Positions 20,994 through 35,900 of a stretch of 64,000 bases of DNA are shown here, piece by piece; within the stretch, counting starts at the first letter, position 1; the number at the start of each line of letters is the position of its first letter. The DNA lies in assembly GCA_017311185.1 (NCBI GenBank), contig JAESUZ010003897.1, positions 248,001 through 312,000 on the forward strand, in the 5' to 3' direction. Below the pieces are notes generated by a model, which saw only the letters and a list, made by a program, of their open reading frames with translations, did not search any database and was not told the origin of the DNA. The stretch comes from Proteles cristata cristata. Taxonomy: Eukaryota; Chordata; Mammalia; Carnivora; Hyaenidae. Both the position numbers and the translations under genes were made by a program.

Positions 20994-23900
20994 AAAGCAG
21001 GGAAGAGGCAGAGAGAGAGGGAGACAAAATCTGAAGCAGTTTCCGTGCTCTGAGCTGTCAGCAAACAGCCTGCCACAAGGCTCGAACTATGAGTCGTGTG
21101 GTCATGACCTGAGCTGAAGTCAGACACTTCAATTGAGCCACCCAAGCACCCCTCCAAAAGCATATTGTTTCAACACATGGTTCTGTTTATACTACAAGTG
21201 TTTAATAGCCAAGTGGCTATTAGCTACTGGCTTCCATATTGGATAGCACATTTCTAGAGTTTTCTGTAGATTTTTTATGAATACTATCATGTTTTCCATT
21301 TCCTTAGATAGAATGGTAGGAATAGAATTTAACCTGGAATAATCAGGAAAGGACTGGACTGAACTGGTATAGAAATAGAAGCTTATAAAGAGACTGCATG
21401 AGAAAAAAGCTTCCTGTGGCAACTTACTGAAGGCCTATAAATAAATGGTAAAATACATAAACTTTACCTTTTGTGTTAGTTAGCTTTTGCTGCATAACAA
21501 AACAACCCAAAACTTGATAGCTTAAAATAGCCCCCATTTTATTTAGCTTATGATTCTGCTTGGCAATTCTTTTTTGTTTGGGCTGGTCTCACTTGTGTGT
21601 TTGCAGTCAGTTGGCAAGACATCTGGCAGCTGGCTGAGGTAATAGGACAGCCAGGTCATGTGTCTCTCATCATCCAGCAAGTTAGCTCAGGCCTCTTCAA
21701 ATGCTGATTATGTTTCAAAAGTAGCAAGAAAAAGCATGATTTATCTACCTCACAAGCACTTTTTAAATCTTTGCTCACTTCATATTTACTTATATTTTAT
21801 TGGCCAACCAAAGCACATAATCAAGCCCAGATACAGAGGTTGGTTAGACTCTATATTTTAATGGAAGGAATAGCGTTTTAAAGGCATATGAATACAGAGA
21901 TGAGAATAATTTGTGGACATTTTGTGCATCCTGTCACATTTTTGCAACTTTTTCTTTTAAAATTAAAATCAACAAAATTTAAAAACTGAAATTATTATCA
22001 TTTTGCCCATCTTGTTGACCTTAACTATCCACTTAAGTCCATTTCTCACTCTGGCATTATACTTCTTTCCTCTCAAAATTATTTGTACATATACACACCT
22101 TTCTATGATCCATTAGTATTTTTATTTCTTGAATCTAAATATCTAAGTTTATTGTTGACCTCATTATGTACTTAATTCACAATGAGGTATGAGTAAAAGA
22201 TTTCCTTTGGAATGAGGAGCTCATTGATTTGTATTTACTGACACATTTACCATTTGTCTGGTGGTGCTCATTTCTTGTGTTTATGCAGATTTCTGTGTGC
22301 TGTTGTTTTTCTTCATTCTGAAAGACTTCCGTTAATGTGTCCTATAGTTCAGGTCTGGTGCTGATAGAATTCTTTTAGTTTTTATGTGTCTGAATATCTT
22401 TTTTCCACTTTCCTTTTTGAAAGTTATTTTCATGATAAGAGTTCTAAGTTCATAGGCTTTTGTCTTTTTCTTTTTTTCTCTTTCAGTACTTTTAGAGATC
22501 GCTCCATCTTTTTCTGGTTTTCATTGTTTCTAATGAGGAGTTTTTGTCATTTTTAATTTTGTTCCTCTGTACATAACGTATCTTTTTTTTCTCTACTCCT
22601 TTATTACTGGTTTTAAGCAATTTGATTATGATGTACCGTCATGAAGTTTTCTTTCTTTTTCTTGTGCTTTGGGACTCATTGAGGCTTGGATATGTAGGTT
22701 TAGCCTCTTGACTATGAGATGCCCTGTGAATTGTGAGAGTTTTCCATTGTGATTGGATCTTCGCACTATTCTAAGATCTTTGTAAGCAAAGAAGCTTACA
22801 AAGATTACAAAGCTTTCTCTGCTTACAAAGATTACTTCCTCTGCTCCTTTCAGGTGGTATCTTCCCTAAACTCGAGAAATTTCTTCACATGTATGTACTG
22901 GTCTCAGAGTACTTGAAGACTCAGGGGATACCCTTTACAAGCCTGCTTTCTGAGTAGGTCTCTCCCATTTGATATTCTAGTCTTACCCACGCAAACTTTA
23001 GTCTTTCCAGACTCAGGAAATCCAGTAGGCTCTGTCAGGATTTTCCCTCCCCAAACTGGAAACTCTAGTCAGTAAGGTGGGAAAATTGTCTCCCTCTCTC
23101 AGAAACATGTGTGTGATGTTCAGTGTCTGAAAACTGTTGTTTCATATATTTTGTTTGGTTTCTTAGTTGTTTCAGGTAGTAGGGTAAATCCTATCCCAGT
23201 TATTGCATCTTGACTAAAACCTGTTGAAACTATTTTAAGTGTGTATTTCTCTCTCTTTAGTCCTTTTCTATCCCAAAGTATATATTGGTCTGAGAGTTAT
23301 ATACTCTCTTCATTGTTTTTTGCATCAATCTGATTATTTCTGTTTTATTTTTTATCCCCTGTACACACTCCCCCTAATCTACATAGTTGACCCATCATGA
23401 TCTAATATCGTTTATTAGACAGCATATTTAGAAGAGGGCATGCAGTGGGATATCTTTTTTAAAGTTGTATGAAATGGTGTATCTAATGTGACAATTTTTC
23501 TACCAACTTAAGAAATTTTCATCTTGCATTTTACCATCAAGTGCTCCTATACAGTATTTCATGTTATTTTTTAAATTAAGATATGTAAATAATATTAAAA
23601 TTTGGTCTTGATTTAAACTTCCCTATATATAGTAGTATAAATAAATTATATCATTTCTCTTGATTTGTCCTTACATATGTATCTGATAAATGTGAAAGTA
23701 GACAGGTCAGGTCTTTAGCTAAGATGCAGTTAGAAGGAGAGAAAACTAGGTGTTCTACCACTTCAGTTTTATAGCCAGTCTTTTTAGATTAGCACTGTAT
23801 CAGCAGTAGAGGCATTTATTGAGGAGGCCTACATTTGACTCTTCACTGGCTAAAAAAGTAGGAGTAAAAGTGATTCTAGGCTTGATTTTTCATTTGAAAT

Positions 23901-26900
23901 TCTTTGAGAGATACCGAACTGACATTTCAGAACCTTCTAGTCATAAATTCTGGTAAACATTTGATATCAGACTTTTGATTTCAGTATTGGTATACTAAAA
24001 TCTCTAGTGACAAAGATTTATAGCAAAAATTACTTGTATTAGTTGAGGCTGTGTTTGGTATTTATATAAAGTTTTATTTTGGGAAATGTATTAAGATCTA
24101 AAAGGATACAAAGGATGAAAGACTCTACTTTCATTATCTTGTACTTTTTTCCTTAATTAAAATTTTATCACCTTTTAGAATCTGGGTACATGTAAGCAAG
24201 GATGTCCTTTCTTTGAAATTGATGTTTTTGTTTGGTTGAATTTAACTCTTCGAATCCTAATTGTGTAGTGACTTAATTCATTTTAAAGGTTTTTGGTTTT
24301 GTAAAATACAGTACCTTACAGCTGAGGGAGAAAGTAAATAGAGCAGTCAAAATTTCTTTGCCATTATTGGCATGGTTTCCTCAAGTGAAAAATTCTTTTA
24401 TATTTGAGATCATTGTTTTAAACTGGGAAATAAAATTTTCTTTTTATATGCCTGATTTTTTTTCTTTTTTTTTAAGCAATAGCCACAATAAAAAGGTACA
24501 AATGCACATGCTAGACTTGATGAGTTCTATCATCATGGAAGGTGATGGAGTTACTCAAGAATTATTGGACTCCATTCTTATTAACCTCATTCCTGCACAT
24601 AAGGTTTGTATAGTATGAAAGTAGTAAAGGTTAATGTTTAAAAATAGCACTACACATATGAAAATTGTTTTTCACCAATTGCAATTTAGTGTAATTATTC
24701 CCACTATCATTCTCCAGTCCAAATAAAATGTAACACACATCAGTCTTGTAGCTATTGTTTTTAGAAGATTTGTAGATTAACATATTATATTATACAAGAT
24801 TTTCATTCAGTGAGGTGCTGCCTAATTTCTGGAAAATAAAAATCTTCTACATTTCACCACTCATATCTAATGTGGGAGTTAAAAGTAGTGAGAGTATGGT
24901 CTTGGTTAGGTTTTTGTTGGTTTTTGGGTTTTTTGTGGGGTTTTTTTTGGAAAAAAATATTTCCTCCTTTGTAACATAGATGTGGAACATAGGAATTGTA
25001 TTTCTTTTCAGAATCCATATCCTACATTTTTCTTGGCTGTTTTTAGAAAAAGATTTGGGTAGAAGCAGGAACTATACGGTTAATGTTAGAAGAGATGATT
25101 CAGAGCTGTATATTTCTCCCTGTGGTTCCTTTTTCTGTTTCTTTCTGCTAAGGCTTCTTAAGGAACTGAAGGACATAGCTTTCTACAAGCTCTGTCACGG
25201 GGCCATCCTCAGTCTACCTTACTAATAATATTCACCTTCTTGCTTTTTTCAGTGATCTGTTATCAGATATAGATGAAAAGTGTATCTAATTACACTTCTC
25301 AAATAATGCAGTTAATTATTATAAGTTCTTCTGCCTCTAAATATGATTTGCGTTTTATTAATTCAAATAAATCTTTAATTGGCCAAAATTTTGAGAGCAT
25401 GGCAAACGGGCAGGTATATGTCAGACAAAATAAGAGAGGAAAAGCTGAGGAATAGATAGCATATTTGGTGTTTATATTCTGGTTAATATTTTTATGATGG
25501 AGAAATATACACCCTTTTAGGAAATAGAAAGTTTGCCTTAATTTTGAGGTAATTTTATCCTTTTGCCAATACAATAAAATCTTGGAGCAAGGATCAAGAA
25601 TCTGTGGTTTGTGAACCAAATCTAGCCTATTGCCTATTTATGTAAATAAAATTTTATTTGAACACAACCATGCTCATTCATTTTCATTTTGCCTATGGCT
25701 GTGCTCAGTAGCAGTATTGCGTAGTTGCGGTAATAACTGTATGACTTAAAAAGTCTAAAATATTTACCATCTAGCTCTTTGCATAAAAAGTTTCCTAGCC
25801 TCTTTTTGGGAGAGGTGCAGGATGATGGTGAATGAATCTCAGTTTGGTCCAAAACTCCAAAGTGCAGAGATCTTGATAGGGACTTTTAAAATGAGAAATT
25901 TATTTCAAGTATGTTTTTAAAAATTAAATGTCTTTTCTGTGATCTTTCTCAGACCCTTTTAATTGTTACAGGGCACAGGGAATCGTAAGGAGCAAACACA
26001 GTATTCAGCAGTTCACAAGTATAAATGACCAACCGTTTTTCTTGGAATACTTTGCAGGTGTACTCTTTTGTAGAGGACATATTGGTTAGATAGTGAACTA
26101 CTTAGGAAGGATGGGTTAGACAGGGTGTGTGTGTATTCATTTAGATTCTGGGGTAGAATCGACAGTTCAAGCTGGTTAACAAACAAACCCCAAAACCCTT
26201 TCCATTTTCTGTCTAATAAAACAACATAATACAGGGTTGGGAGTTTGGCCGACTAATGTATGTTTGTTTTTGAATTATAGTGCTTTTGCAACTTCTGCCT
26301 TTAAGACCACTTGTCTAGAGAATATTGAGTAAAACCTTGAATGAGATCCAGTAATGTTTGTTGCTTTATAGTTTGTAGATTTGAAGATTATAGTGTTATC
26401 ATGGTGCTATGTCATAAATTCACAAACTCTTTTGTAACTGTGCATATTCTTATTGTGTTTCAGAACTTAAATAAACAGTCCTTTGACCTTGCAAAAGTCC
26501 TGTTGAAAAGGACAGTCCAGACTATTGAGGCATGCATTGCCAATGTATGTATTTCTGTTTGTATTTACTCTCTAATTGTATAATTCTTAATCCATTGTAT
26601 TAATTTATTAGGACCTTTCACATATAGTTTTATTTAGCCTATAAACGGTTTCATCTATTTAAAACAAATACATAAAAGAACCAAATACAAAATATATAAG
26701 GTTTGACATACTTAAATGGCATAAGATAGAGGATATTTTATAAAAACTGCAACTCCCACCCTGTTTACTGCTTTTGTATTTATATTTATCTTTTTATCTC
26801 CTCAATATGCTGATCTCTTTTACTTTTCTCCTTTCTTTACCTTTGGCTCTCTGTGTCATTTATGTTTCTTTATGTGTCTCGGTTATTCCTCTGAACTGTT

Positions 26901-29900
26901 TTGTTTCTGTCTTAAATAGTTGTTACATATTAATATTAATAAGAGTACTTTTTTACTTTATTGAATGGGATTTTTTTTTACTTAAAAACATCAATTGTGT
27001 AGAATATAATGTACTCACACTCCTTTTTTTCCACATATGCTATATAAAATTTCGAATTGTGTGTATATTTTTAAATTATCATATTTATAATGTAAATGAC
27101 TATGTTTTTTGAATTGACATATACCCATAATTTACCTAACCATTTCCTTATTATCTTGTATTTAGATTTTGTTCAATATTTTCTTTTTAGTAATTAATTA
27201 TCTTTGTGAATGTAGCAATTCTATATTGTTGAGTTCTTTTCCACATAAAAACACCCAAGTGGGAGTATATTAATTCAGTAGTATGGATTACTAGTATTGT
27301 TTATATTACTAAATTAATATTTAAACATGGTAAAAGTAAGATTCTTTTCAGAAAAAAATATACAGTGAAAAGTGAATATACACTGAAAAGTGTCTCTCTT
27401 CAACCCTAAATACCTTAGTTCTCAGAAATAACCGTTACCAGTAGACTTTCATATTTCCTTACAGAATTAGTGTTCTATGCTTATTCATTTTTGCAAATGT
27501 GTATATTTTAGTCTTGTTAAAACTGTTTTTTAATTTTTTTCTGTGGTCTGTATATTAAGTATGAATATTTCCTAACTTTTAATATATGTTGCTTTTCAAA
27601 GGATATATATTGTTTGATATTACCAGAAATATACTTAGGTCACTTGTGTAACTTCCTTTTTAGCATTTTTAAATATAATATGTTTTTTCTAAGTGTTATG
27701 TATGTTGGCAGAGAGTGGAGGTGTCTTTTAATTTGTACTTTTGATAGTCTTTGTTTCTTCCTAGCATTCTTTTAAATTACCAGTTAGCTTTTATATCATC
27801 ATCATTTCTTTCTCTGAGTAAAAAAAAAAAAAAATTCAGAGCACCTGGGTGGCTCAGATGGTTTTAGCTCAGGTCATGATCTCACAATTTGTGAGATCAG
27901 GCCCTATGACAGCCAGCATTACCCTTTCTATCCAAGGATCAGAGAAAGAGGGAGAGGGAATCCCAGGTGCCGACAGCACTGAACCCGCCATGAGGCTTGA
28001 TTCCATGAGCAGTGAGATCATGACTTGAGCCAAAATCAGGAGTCACACTCTCAACTGACTGAGCCACTCAGGTGCCCCTAAATATTCTTTATTATTAAAC
28101 TCATGGTAAAATTAGTCAGACTTAAATAAAAAGCCAAAAGACTGGTTTTAAAATTTTTCTCTGTTATAAGGAAATTTCTCTATAAAATTATTCATAATGA
28201 GTTACATAAACCTTCAAATTTATTTTGTTTTTATGAAAGTTAAAATTCCTAGAAATGCCATCTTAATTTGGAAGAAAGCTAACAACAGAATTCTTTTTTA
28301 CCTTTCTCCCTGGACATCCCTGATTTGATATTTAGAAGTTTATCTGTTTTAGTGACTGTTTTATCATATATTAGTAATTGAAGTATCTGTTTTGTTTCAT
28401 CCCCTTCAGTTGTATATATAATGCCTAATTACATCTTTTTTTAGACACACGTTTATAAAATGTGTCCAGATTTATAAATGAAATGGATATTTTTTGTTTA
28501 ATATCTCCTGTAGTTTTTCAATCAAGTCCTGGTGCTGGGAAGATCGTCAGTAAGTGATTTGTCAGAACATGTATTTGATCTGATTCAGGAACTTTTTGCA
28601 ATAGATCCACATTTATTATTATCTGTCATGCCGCAGCTTGAATTCAAACTAAAGGTAGGACTGACTATAATTTTTAAGCCCTTTAAGCTTTAAGAGAAAA
28701 ATTTATATATAATTGTAAAAGATAGTTTTTCTCTATAAAAGAATAAAATGTGAGTTCAACTTATTACATTTAGTTAAGGTATATGTTTTTTAATCATTTC
28801 AGTAAAACAGTCTCTCTCATCTGGGTGTCATAGGAGAATTATATTGAAAAATTACAACCCTCTAGTTGCTAAATATCTGATAAACACAATGACACAGTAG
28901 ATATGAAAAATAGTATCCGTTTCAATACATGTTGTTATTAAATAATATTTATTATTATTTAGTATTTATTTATTTATTTATTTATTATATAGGTATGTGT
29001 TAGAACATCAAAAAGATTTCAAACTGAGTGCTCAAAGGGTCTTGATTACAACTGTATGAACCTTCTATAGTATATATCAAGTATAAAAACTTTCCTCTGT
29101 GACTTGGGGCATACCCTTTTTATATAGCGAACTCAACAAGGAATTCACAAGTCCTCAGATATATGAAAAACTTGACACCCACTCTCCTATCCCAATCAAA
29201 CTACAGGAGATAACAGCTTATATTTGCTTAATATTTCTGGACTTTTTGAAAGGCTTTATATCCAGTATCTTATTTGATCCTTAAATCAAATTGTGGTATA
29301 GTTGGAATCAGCATTATGGTTTTGATTTTTGAAATGAAAACCTTAGGATGAAATATTTTGCCGAGTTACACAGTTGAAACGGATTTGAGGGGCACCTGGG
29401 TGGCTCGATTGGTTAAGTGTCCACCTTTACCTTAAGTCATGATCTTATAGTTTGTGTATTTGAGCCCCACCTTGGGCTCTGTGCTGACAGCTCAGAGCCT
29501 GGACCAGCCTGCTTTAGATTCTGTTCTCCCTCTTTCTGCCCCTCTCCCACTCATGCTCTGTCTCTCTCAAAAATAAAATAAACATTAAAAAAATTTAAAA
29601 GCAGATTTGGGATCAGAACTCTAATTTGCAGACTCTTTAACATGTATACATGATAATTAAGAATTGTCCAAATTGTCTTTATTATAAACATTATTTATAG
29701 TATAAAAGGATATTGTACTAAGCTTCTAAGAAACTCTGTTATATATGGAGGGGTCGGGGGAGGGGAGGTAAATAAAAAATAAATAGGAAGAAACTCTGTT
29801 ATGTCAAAAATATCATATGGAGAACAAGGTTTTATTTTTTAATATTGAAGAGTTTAATAACAGCCTAAAGATACTTCCATACCAAATTATTTCTAGGTAT

Positions 29901-32900
29901 AAGGCATTAAAATTTTTTCTCTCAATCTCTTCATAGAGTCTGAATATGAAAAGTCATGCCTCTTCAATCCTTAAACAAGATTGCCATGATAGATGGTGGG
30001 AAGGAATTAAGAACTAGATTTCTAGGTTTCTTTGTGTGGACTTAAATTGAGGGAAACACCAAATGATTTTTGCACCAAAAAAAAAAATTTTACCATCACT
30101 ATAACCATATTCCAACTTCACTCAAGGAACAGATTTTAAATTTTAAAAAGGTAGGGGGGCAAGTTTCCATTCAGTTTCAATAGTTAAAATTATAGATAGG
30201 AAATGTCACATCATTTGAAATAATTACTACACTACTGAAGTAGTCACCAGTAGAATAAAACTTCCACTTGTTTTAGTTTTTGACATTTAAGAGATAGATT
30301 GATTTTCTTTAAAAAAATAAATCATGTTGATTAGTTGATCGGGCTTACTAAAAGATCCTAATCTGTATTGTTGTCACATTGCTTGAGAAAAACTTTATCA
30401 AAGAAAATCATTTTTATAATCATAAATGTTAAGCTTGATATAGTTTTCATTTTTACATCTGTTTTATAAGTGTGCCTCTTTTACCCACAAAACCCTTGTT
30501 CCTGAAAGATAAGCCATTCATAACAAAGACCATATCCCATGGCCTTTATTTTTTTTTAACTTAGTGTCTTTTTCCATGAATATTTCTTTATTTGATTTCT
30601 GGTATTAACTCTAGACATGCATTGTATTTGAATGTTTGAAAAACATTAGCAGTTGCTTCTAGCTATTGTCTTTATTTTCCTAGTGAATATGTGATTTTTA
30701 ATGTTCATGTACCATATGGTTTCAGAATAATTTAATTTCTATTAAGATGTGACATCACTAGTGAAACTGGAACAGAATTCATAACGTATATTGATTTAGG
30801 ATAAGAAATTTGGAGGCCCTTATCAAAAAAAAACTTCAAACTAAGTTTTGATGTAGCATTCAGTTCACCTGACCTTTTAAATCTTCTTAAAATTCTTGCT
30901 CTTCCATTAAAATGAGTTTTCCTGAATCATAACATTCTCAGTGTCCTGTTCTCCAGTAAGTTAGGGTATCCTTTAAATTTTTATATATCAAAATTTTAAC
31001 TTGATATGAATTTACCCTGGAGCTCAAAATGGCAGGAAAGATTTCTTATAAGAAAACTTACGAGGGTGGGAATTATTTGCAGCTTTGCCCTTTACAGAAT
31101 TTTTTCTCAGACTCTTAGGGAATGTTAGAATTAAATGATTATCATCATATTTCTACATTGTAGATTGCAAACAAGCAGTTGGAGGAGGCATAAATTAGTA
31201 GTTGGAGGGTGTATGAAATAAGAGCAAAGAACCCTATGTCCTAACATGAAGTCACATCAATTTCTACATTACTAGTAAATGAGAGCATTTGATATTTTAA
31301 AATTCTCATCATTGTAAGCAGAAATATGAAATTATAGCTTCTTGGGAATATATCCTGTTGTTTTCTATAATCTGATGAATAAACCTTGGCTTCATTTATT
31401 TTCTTTTTTCTTAGAGCAATGATGGAGAGGAGCGATTAGCTGTTGTTCGACTTTTAGCTAAACTGTTTGGTTCTAAAGATTCTGATTTGGCAACACAGAA
31501 TCGTCCTCTTTGGCAGTGTTTTCTTGGACGGTAAGAGATCATACAGTTCTATAGATTTAACTTCTATGTTTCAGACGCCAGTCAGTATGATCTGCTTGAT
31601 TAAAACCATACATTTCAAAACATTAATTGATATGTTTGTTTTCTAGTGTCTATGTTGCTGTCTTTCTTGGAGAACAAATTGTAGATCAGATATTTTATGA
31701 AGAAGCTTATTATTAAGCACATAACGTGTCTTAATCTTTCTGTGCTAAAATAATGTCATCAGAATAGGCAACATACAAGAATGTTCAGTCTTAAGATTTT
31801 TAAAGCATGAGACTGAAGACCTAATGATCCAGTCCTTGCCATTCCTCAGCCCAGCAATGTATTTATTTACTAGTTTTTATCTTTTAGGTTTGTAGCTACT
31901 GTAGTTGAGTGATGTATGTTGTGAACTAATGCGGTATTGTATGATTTTGAAATTAAAAATATCATTGCTCTTCATTCAAATAGCCTTTTTTTAAAAGTTT
32001 ATTTATTTATTTTTAGAGAGAGAGTGCACAAGCAGGGGAGGGGCAGAGAGAGAGATGGTGAAAGAGAATCCAAAGCAGGCTCTGTGCTATCAGCTCAGAA
32101 GCCAGATGTGGGGCTCGAACTCACGAACCGTGAGATCATGACCTGAGCCAAAATCAAGAGTTGGACACTTAAGTGACTGAGCCAGCCAGGCGCCCAATAC
32201 ATATAGCCTTTAATGTTTCTTCTCAAGAAGCTAGAATTATTAGGTTCTTTTCAATATGATGGTAAGGTTGAAAAATATGAAATTTATCATATTCCCTTTT
32301 GCATTCCATGTACATGTTTCTTTGCTTCAAATCATGAAAAGTCCATTTTTATTGTTAGTATTCTGGAGAACATTTTAGATTCATCATTATTCAGCTGGTT
32401 CAGAAGGTAGGCTCAGAAATTATGTTAAGATAAATTAAAATATAACTAACAAATCTCTTGACACTGACATAATGATCATCTTAAGTTACTTGCTCAGAAT
32501 AGACCACTTTGAAGGTCTTTAAATGCTGACTATTTTGAATAAACTTGATTTTATGAAAACTTAGAATGGAGGTAATAAAGTAACTACACTTGTCCTAGTA
32601 ACCAGAAGAGTGATTTTGTCCTTGTGATTGCCTCAGTGTTTATAGCAAAACAATTACTTGTAAAAACTAAATAAGATGTAAGCAGCTTCTTATATTCATA
32701 ATTTTACATTCACTGCTATTTCTAATAATCAGTCTCTGATTCATAGAAACAAAGTAGTATTACCAGTTTTACTGTGTTATTTTCCTCAGCTATTTAGCAT
32801 GTTTTGATACTTTGTAATTTACTTGATCATAAATGGTAATGTTTTCATTTTTCTCTGGCAGTTAGAAAATTATAAATCCTAGGGACACCTAGGTTTCTCA

Positions 32901-35900
32901 GTCAATTAAGCATGGGTCTCATGATCTTATGGTTTATGAGATGGAGCCCCGAATGGAGCCTTCTTGGGGTGTTCTCTCTCCCTGTCTCTCTGCAGCCCCC
33001 CCCACTTGCTATCTCTCTCTCAAAATAAATATTTTAAAGTATTTTTATTTATTTATTTATTTTATTTTATTTTTTAATTCTTTATTTATTTTTAGGAGAG
33101 AGAGAGACAGACAGCGTGAGCAGGGGAGGGTCAGAGAGAGAGGGAGACACAGACTCTGAAACAGGCTCCAGGCTCCGAGCTGGCAGTCAGCACAGAGCCC
33201 GACACGGGGCTCGAACCCACGAACCGCGAGATCATGACCCAAGCGAAAGTCGGTCACTTAACCGACTAAGCCACCCAGGCGCCCCTAAAGTATTTTTAAA
33301 ATAAAATTATAAATCCTAAATGCTTTACTTTATTTATTAAAGTAAAATTATTGTTAAGTTTAAAGAAGTAAAAGATATAAAATGTTTATTAAGTAGCTTT
33401 AATTGGTTATTTTATGAGGTTACTTAAAAATAAAAATATTGCTATTTAAAATCACATTATTTGTAATTAATAAATGTTTTTTAAATTGCCCATAATAAAT
33501 CTTAAATTTGAGAGTTGCCGAGCTTAACTCTGTTATGTGCAGTTGTGGATTTACATGAAGTGTTTTATATTTATTGCAAATTTACAATACATTAGACCTT
33601 TAAAAGAGCATTTAAATACAAGTTCGTCACAAGGTTTGAAAATTTTTGTTGAAAGGCAGCATGACACATACATTTTATAAAATCATTTTTGAACTTCTTG
33701 CTTTCTACCTCCTCTAATATTTTCCCTCTATAAACTTTTTTCAGGTAGATTTTGTAGTTTTAAATATTTTTGTTTTGTATCATTTTAGGTTGTTAAATTT
33801 AGGGCACTAGAAAGTTAGATAGTTTGAGTTGAGGGATGTGTTTATACTTTCGTTTGTTTTGGTGTGGTAAACATTCTGTTTTCAAAAATGTTTTTGTGAA
33901 AATATGTATCTCTTTATATTCTACCTTCAGAACCCAGTAACTATATTATATAATGTAGATATACCTTATTTGACAATAATTATGTTGCCTTACAGCTAAT
34001 CTTTAGCAACTTTTTCCATGTAGATTTAATGACATTCATGTTCCTGTGAGATTAGAAAGTGTGAAATTTGCCAGCCACTGTTTAATGAATCACCCAGATT
34101 TAGCAAAGGATCTCACAGGTAAGCTGGCTGATTTGTTACAAACATGGGAGTAATAACACAAATAAATTTTAGATAGGAGCTTTCACCTTAAATTTGGTTT
34201 CTGAAAAGGTTTTAACTCTGGCACTATTTCAGATTTCTGTCAGTCATGAACTAGTAAATGATTTTGTGTTTATACAATAAAATTATATTTGAAATGTTCA
34301 TATTGTAATCCTTGGAATTTTTTGGAAATCATGGTTTGAGGAAGGAGACCATTGGGTTTGGGTACAAATCATTATACCTATCTGATAATTAAATATAGTA
34401 ACATATCTGATAGTAAGTGGGAAAGTGATTATCTTCTGCAGTAGAGTAGAATTTCTCATTCTTCACTTGAACTTAGAGCATTTGAACTCACTTATTTGGT
34501 GTTAGCAAATAAATGCTTTTATCAAAAGGCTGTTTATCAAAGAAGATATTGTAACTTAAGTTTTGAACTATATAAATCAGATATTGCTTTGTGATTTGAC
34601 TTTTCCAGAATATTTGAGGTAAAATAACATTATTTATTAAGATATGACTCTGGAGTAATAGCTAGTGTGTCTAGTTTATTTTGTGATTATGTAGGGTATT
34701 GCCACCTCGAAAATAAAATGATTTTAATTCATGCCACAGTTTACAAACATGGTGTCACTATGGATAGAAATAAAGCAGTGGTTTTTCTGTCATTCTGAAC
34801 GTGACAAATATCATAGCTAACATTTAGCTTTAGATTTTTTTCTTATATTACAGAATATTTGAAAGTTAGATCACATGATCCAGAAGAGGCAATTCGTCAT
34901 GATGTCATTGTTACTATAATAACAGCCGCCAAAAGAGACCTTGCCTTAGTAAATGATCAACTACTTGGATTTGTAAGGGAAAGAACACTGGATAAACGGG
35001 TAAGATCTGAGGAATTTTATTCTTTTGTAATTTACTATACTTAAAGTGTTTGCTAAATACAATAGAAATTATTCTTAGTATACCTAAAACTTTTCTGTGT
35101 GAAGTTCAAATCAATACAGTACTAAGTAAAAGTCTAAAAATTTGTATATATTTTGTGTATCTTTTAATTACATTTACAAAGAAATACATTGGATTCTATA
35201 GCTTTTCAGATATTAGGGATGGGTTTGTCTTCTAGCCTACCTTTATAAAAAGAACAGCTAAATGGAAGTTTTATTTTACCTTTTCACCTATGAGATGAGT
35301 TCCAGAAGAATAGTGATTGATCACCTCTTTTTTATCTTACAGTTAGCATTTTCAAAATTGACTGTGTTATATAAACTTAGATGGGTCTGTCATTCATCAA
35401 ACTAAAAGAATATATTACTTTATATGAAAGTGATATTTCTATATTGTTTTGCTAAGCTAAGAGCAGAAATGATAGTTGTTTAGTTACTTTTTTTGGTGAT
35501 TTCCTCTCTCTGGTTACAGTTAAAAACATGGGTTGAAAAAAAAATGGGTTGATAAGAGTAGTACTAAGAACAACAAAAGCAGTTGCTAAGGAATAGTGTC
35601 AACTGTAAGCAAGAAACAGACATGCAAGGCTGACTGATTAGACATGCTTCTTACTAACATCTTTAATAGAGGTTGCCTTTGCAGTGCTGTTTTATTAGAT
35701 ACATAGTTGAAAACAAAGTGTCTTCCTGAAACCAGTGTCATTTAGCTATAATTTCAGAGTAAAACTATATTTCTTGGTGGTGAAATATAGCAAGAGGCAT
35801 TTATTCTTTCTTTTAAAATAGTTAGAAGAAGTAAATATGTAAAGTGGGCACTGTTGAACATGTTCAACTGTATCAGTAATTCTAACTTTGAACGAATTTT

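Larger units (their letters stand above)
20036..24476 (+). other. PDS5A: Intron with two antisense SINEs, a MIR-like and an L1-like relic
   Basis: 4.4 kb. It contains SINEs at 20622-20824 and 20924-21152, an unassigned ancient repeat near 21478-21690, an L1-like relic around 22230-22900 and a small hairpin at 22776-22805. About 23.2-24.47 kb shows nothing recognisable. Confidence 0.75.
28655..31414 (+). other. PDS5A: Intron with a SINE nested in a MIR-like relic
   Basis: 2.76 kb. It holds a short (TTTA)n at 28966-28986 and a MIR-like relic at about 29240-29660 interrupted by a sense CAN-SINE. 29660-31414 shows nothing recognisable. Confidence 0.7.
31531..34023 (+). other. PDS5A: Intron with three SINEs
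   Basis: 2.49 kb. One antisense SINE at 31990-32196 and an inverted pair at 32881-33285; the remainder is AT-rich and unassigned. Confidence 0.75.

Noticed and set aside
26774..27112. A 112-codon plus-strand frame rich in hydrophobic residues
   Set aside because: It lies in an extremely T-rich intron, where long Leu/Ile/Phe frames arise by chance; no start context or conservation is visible.
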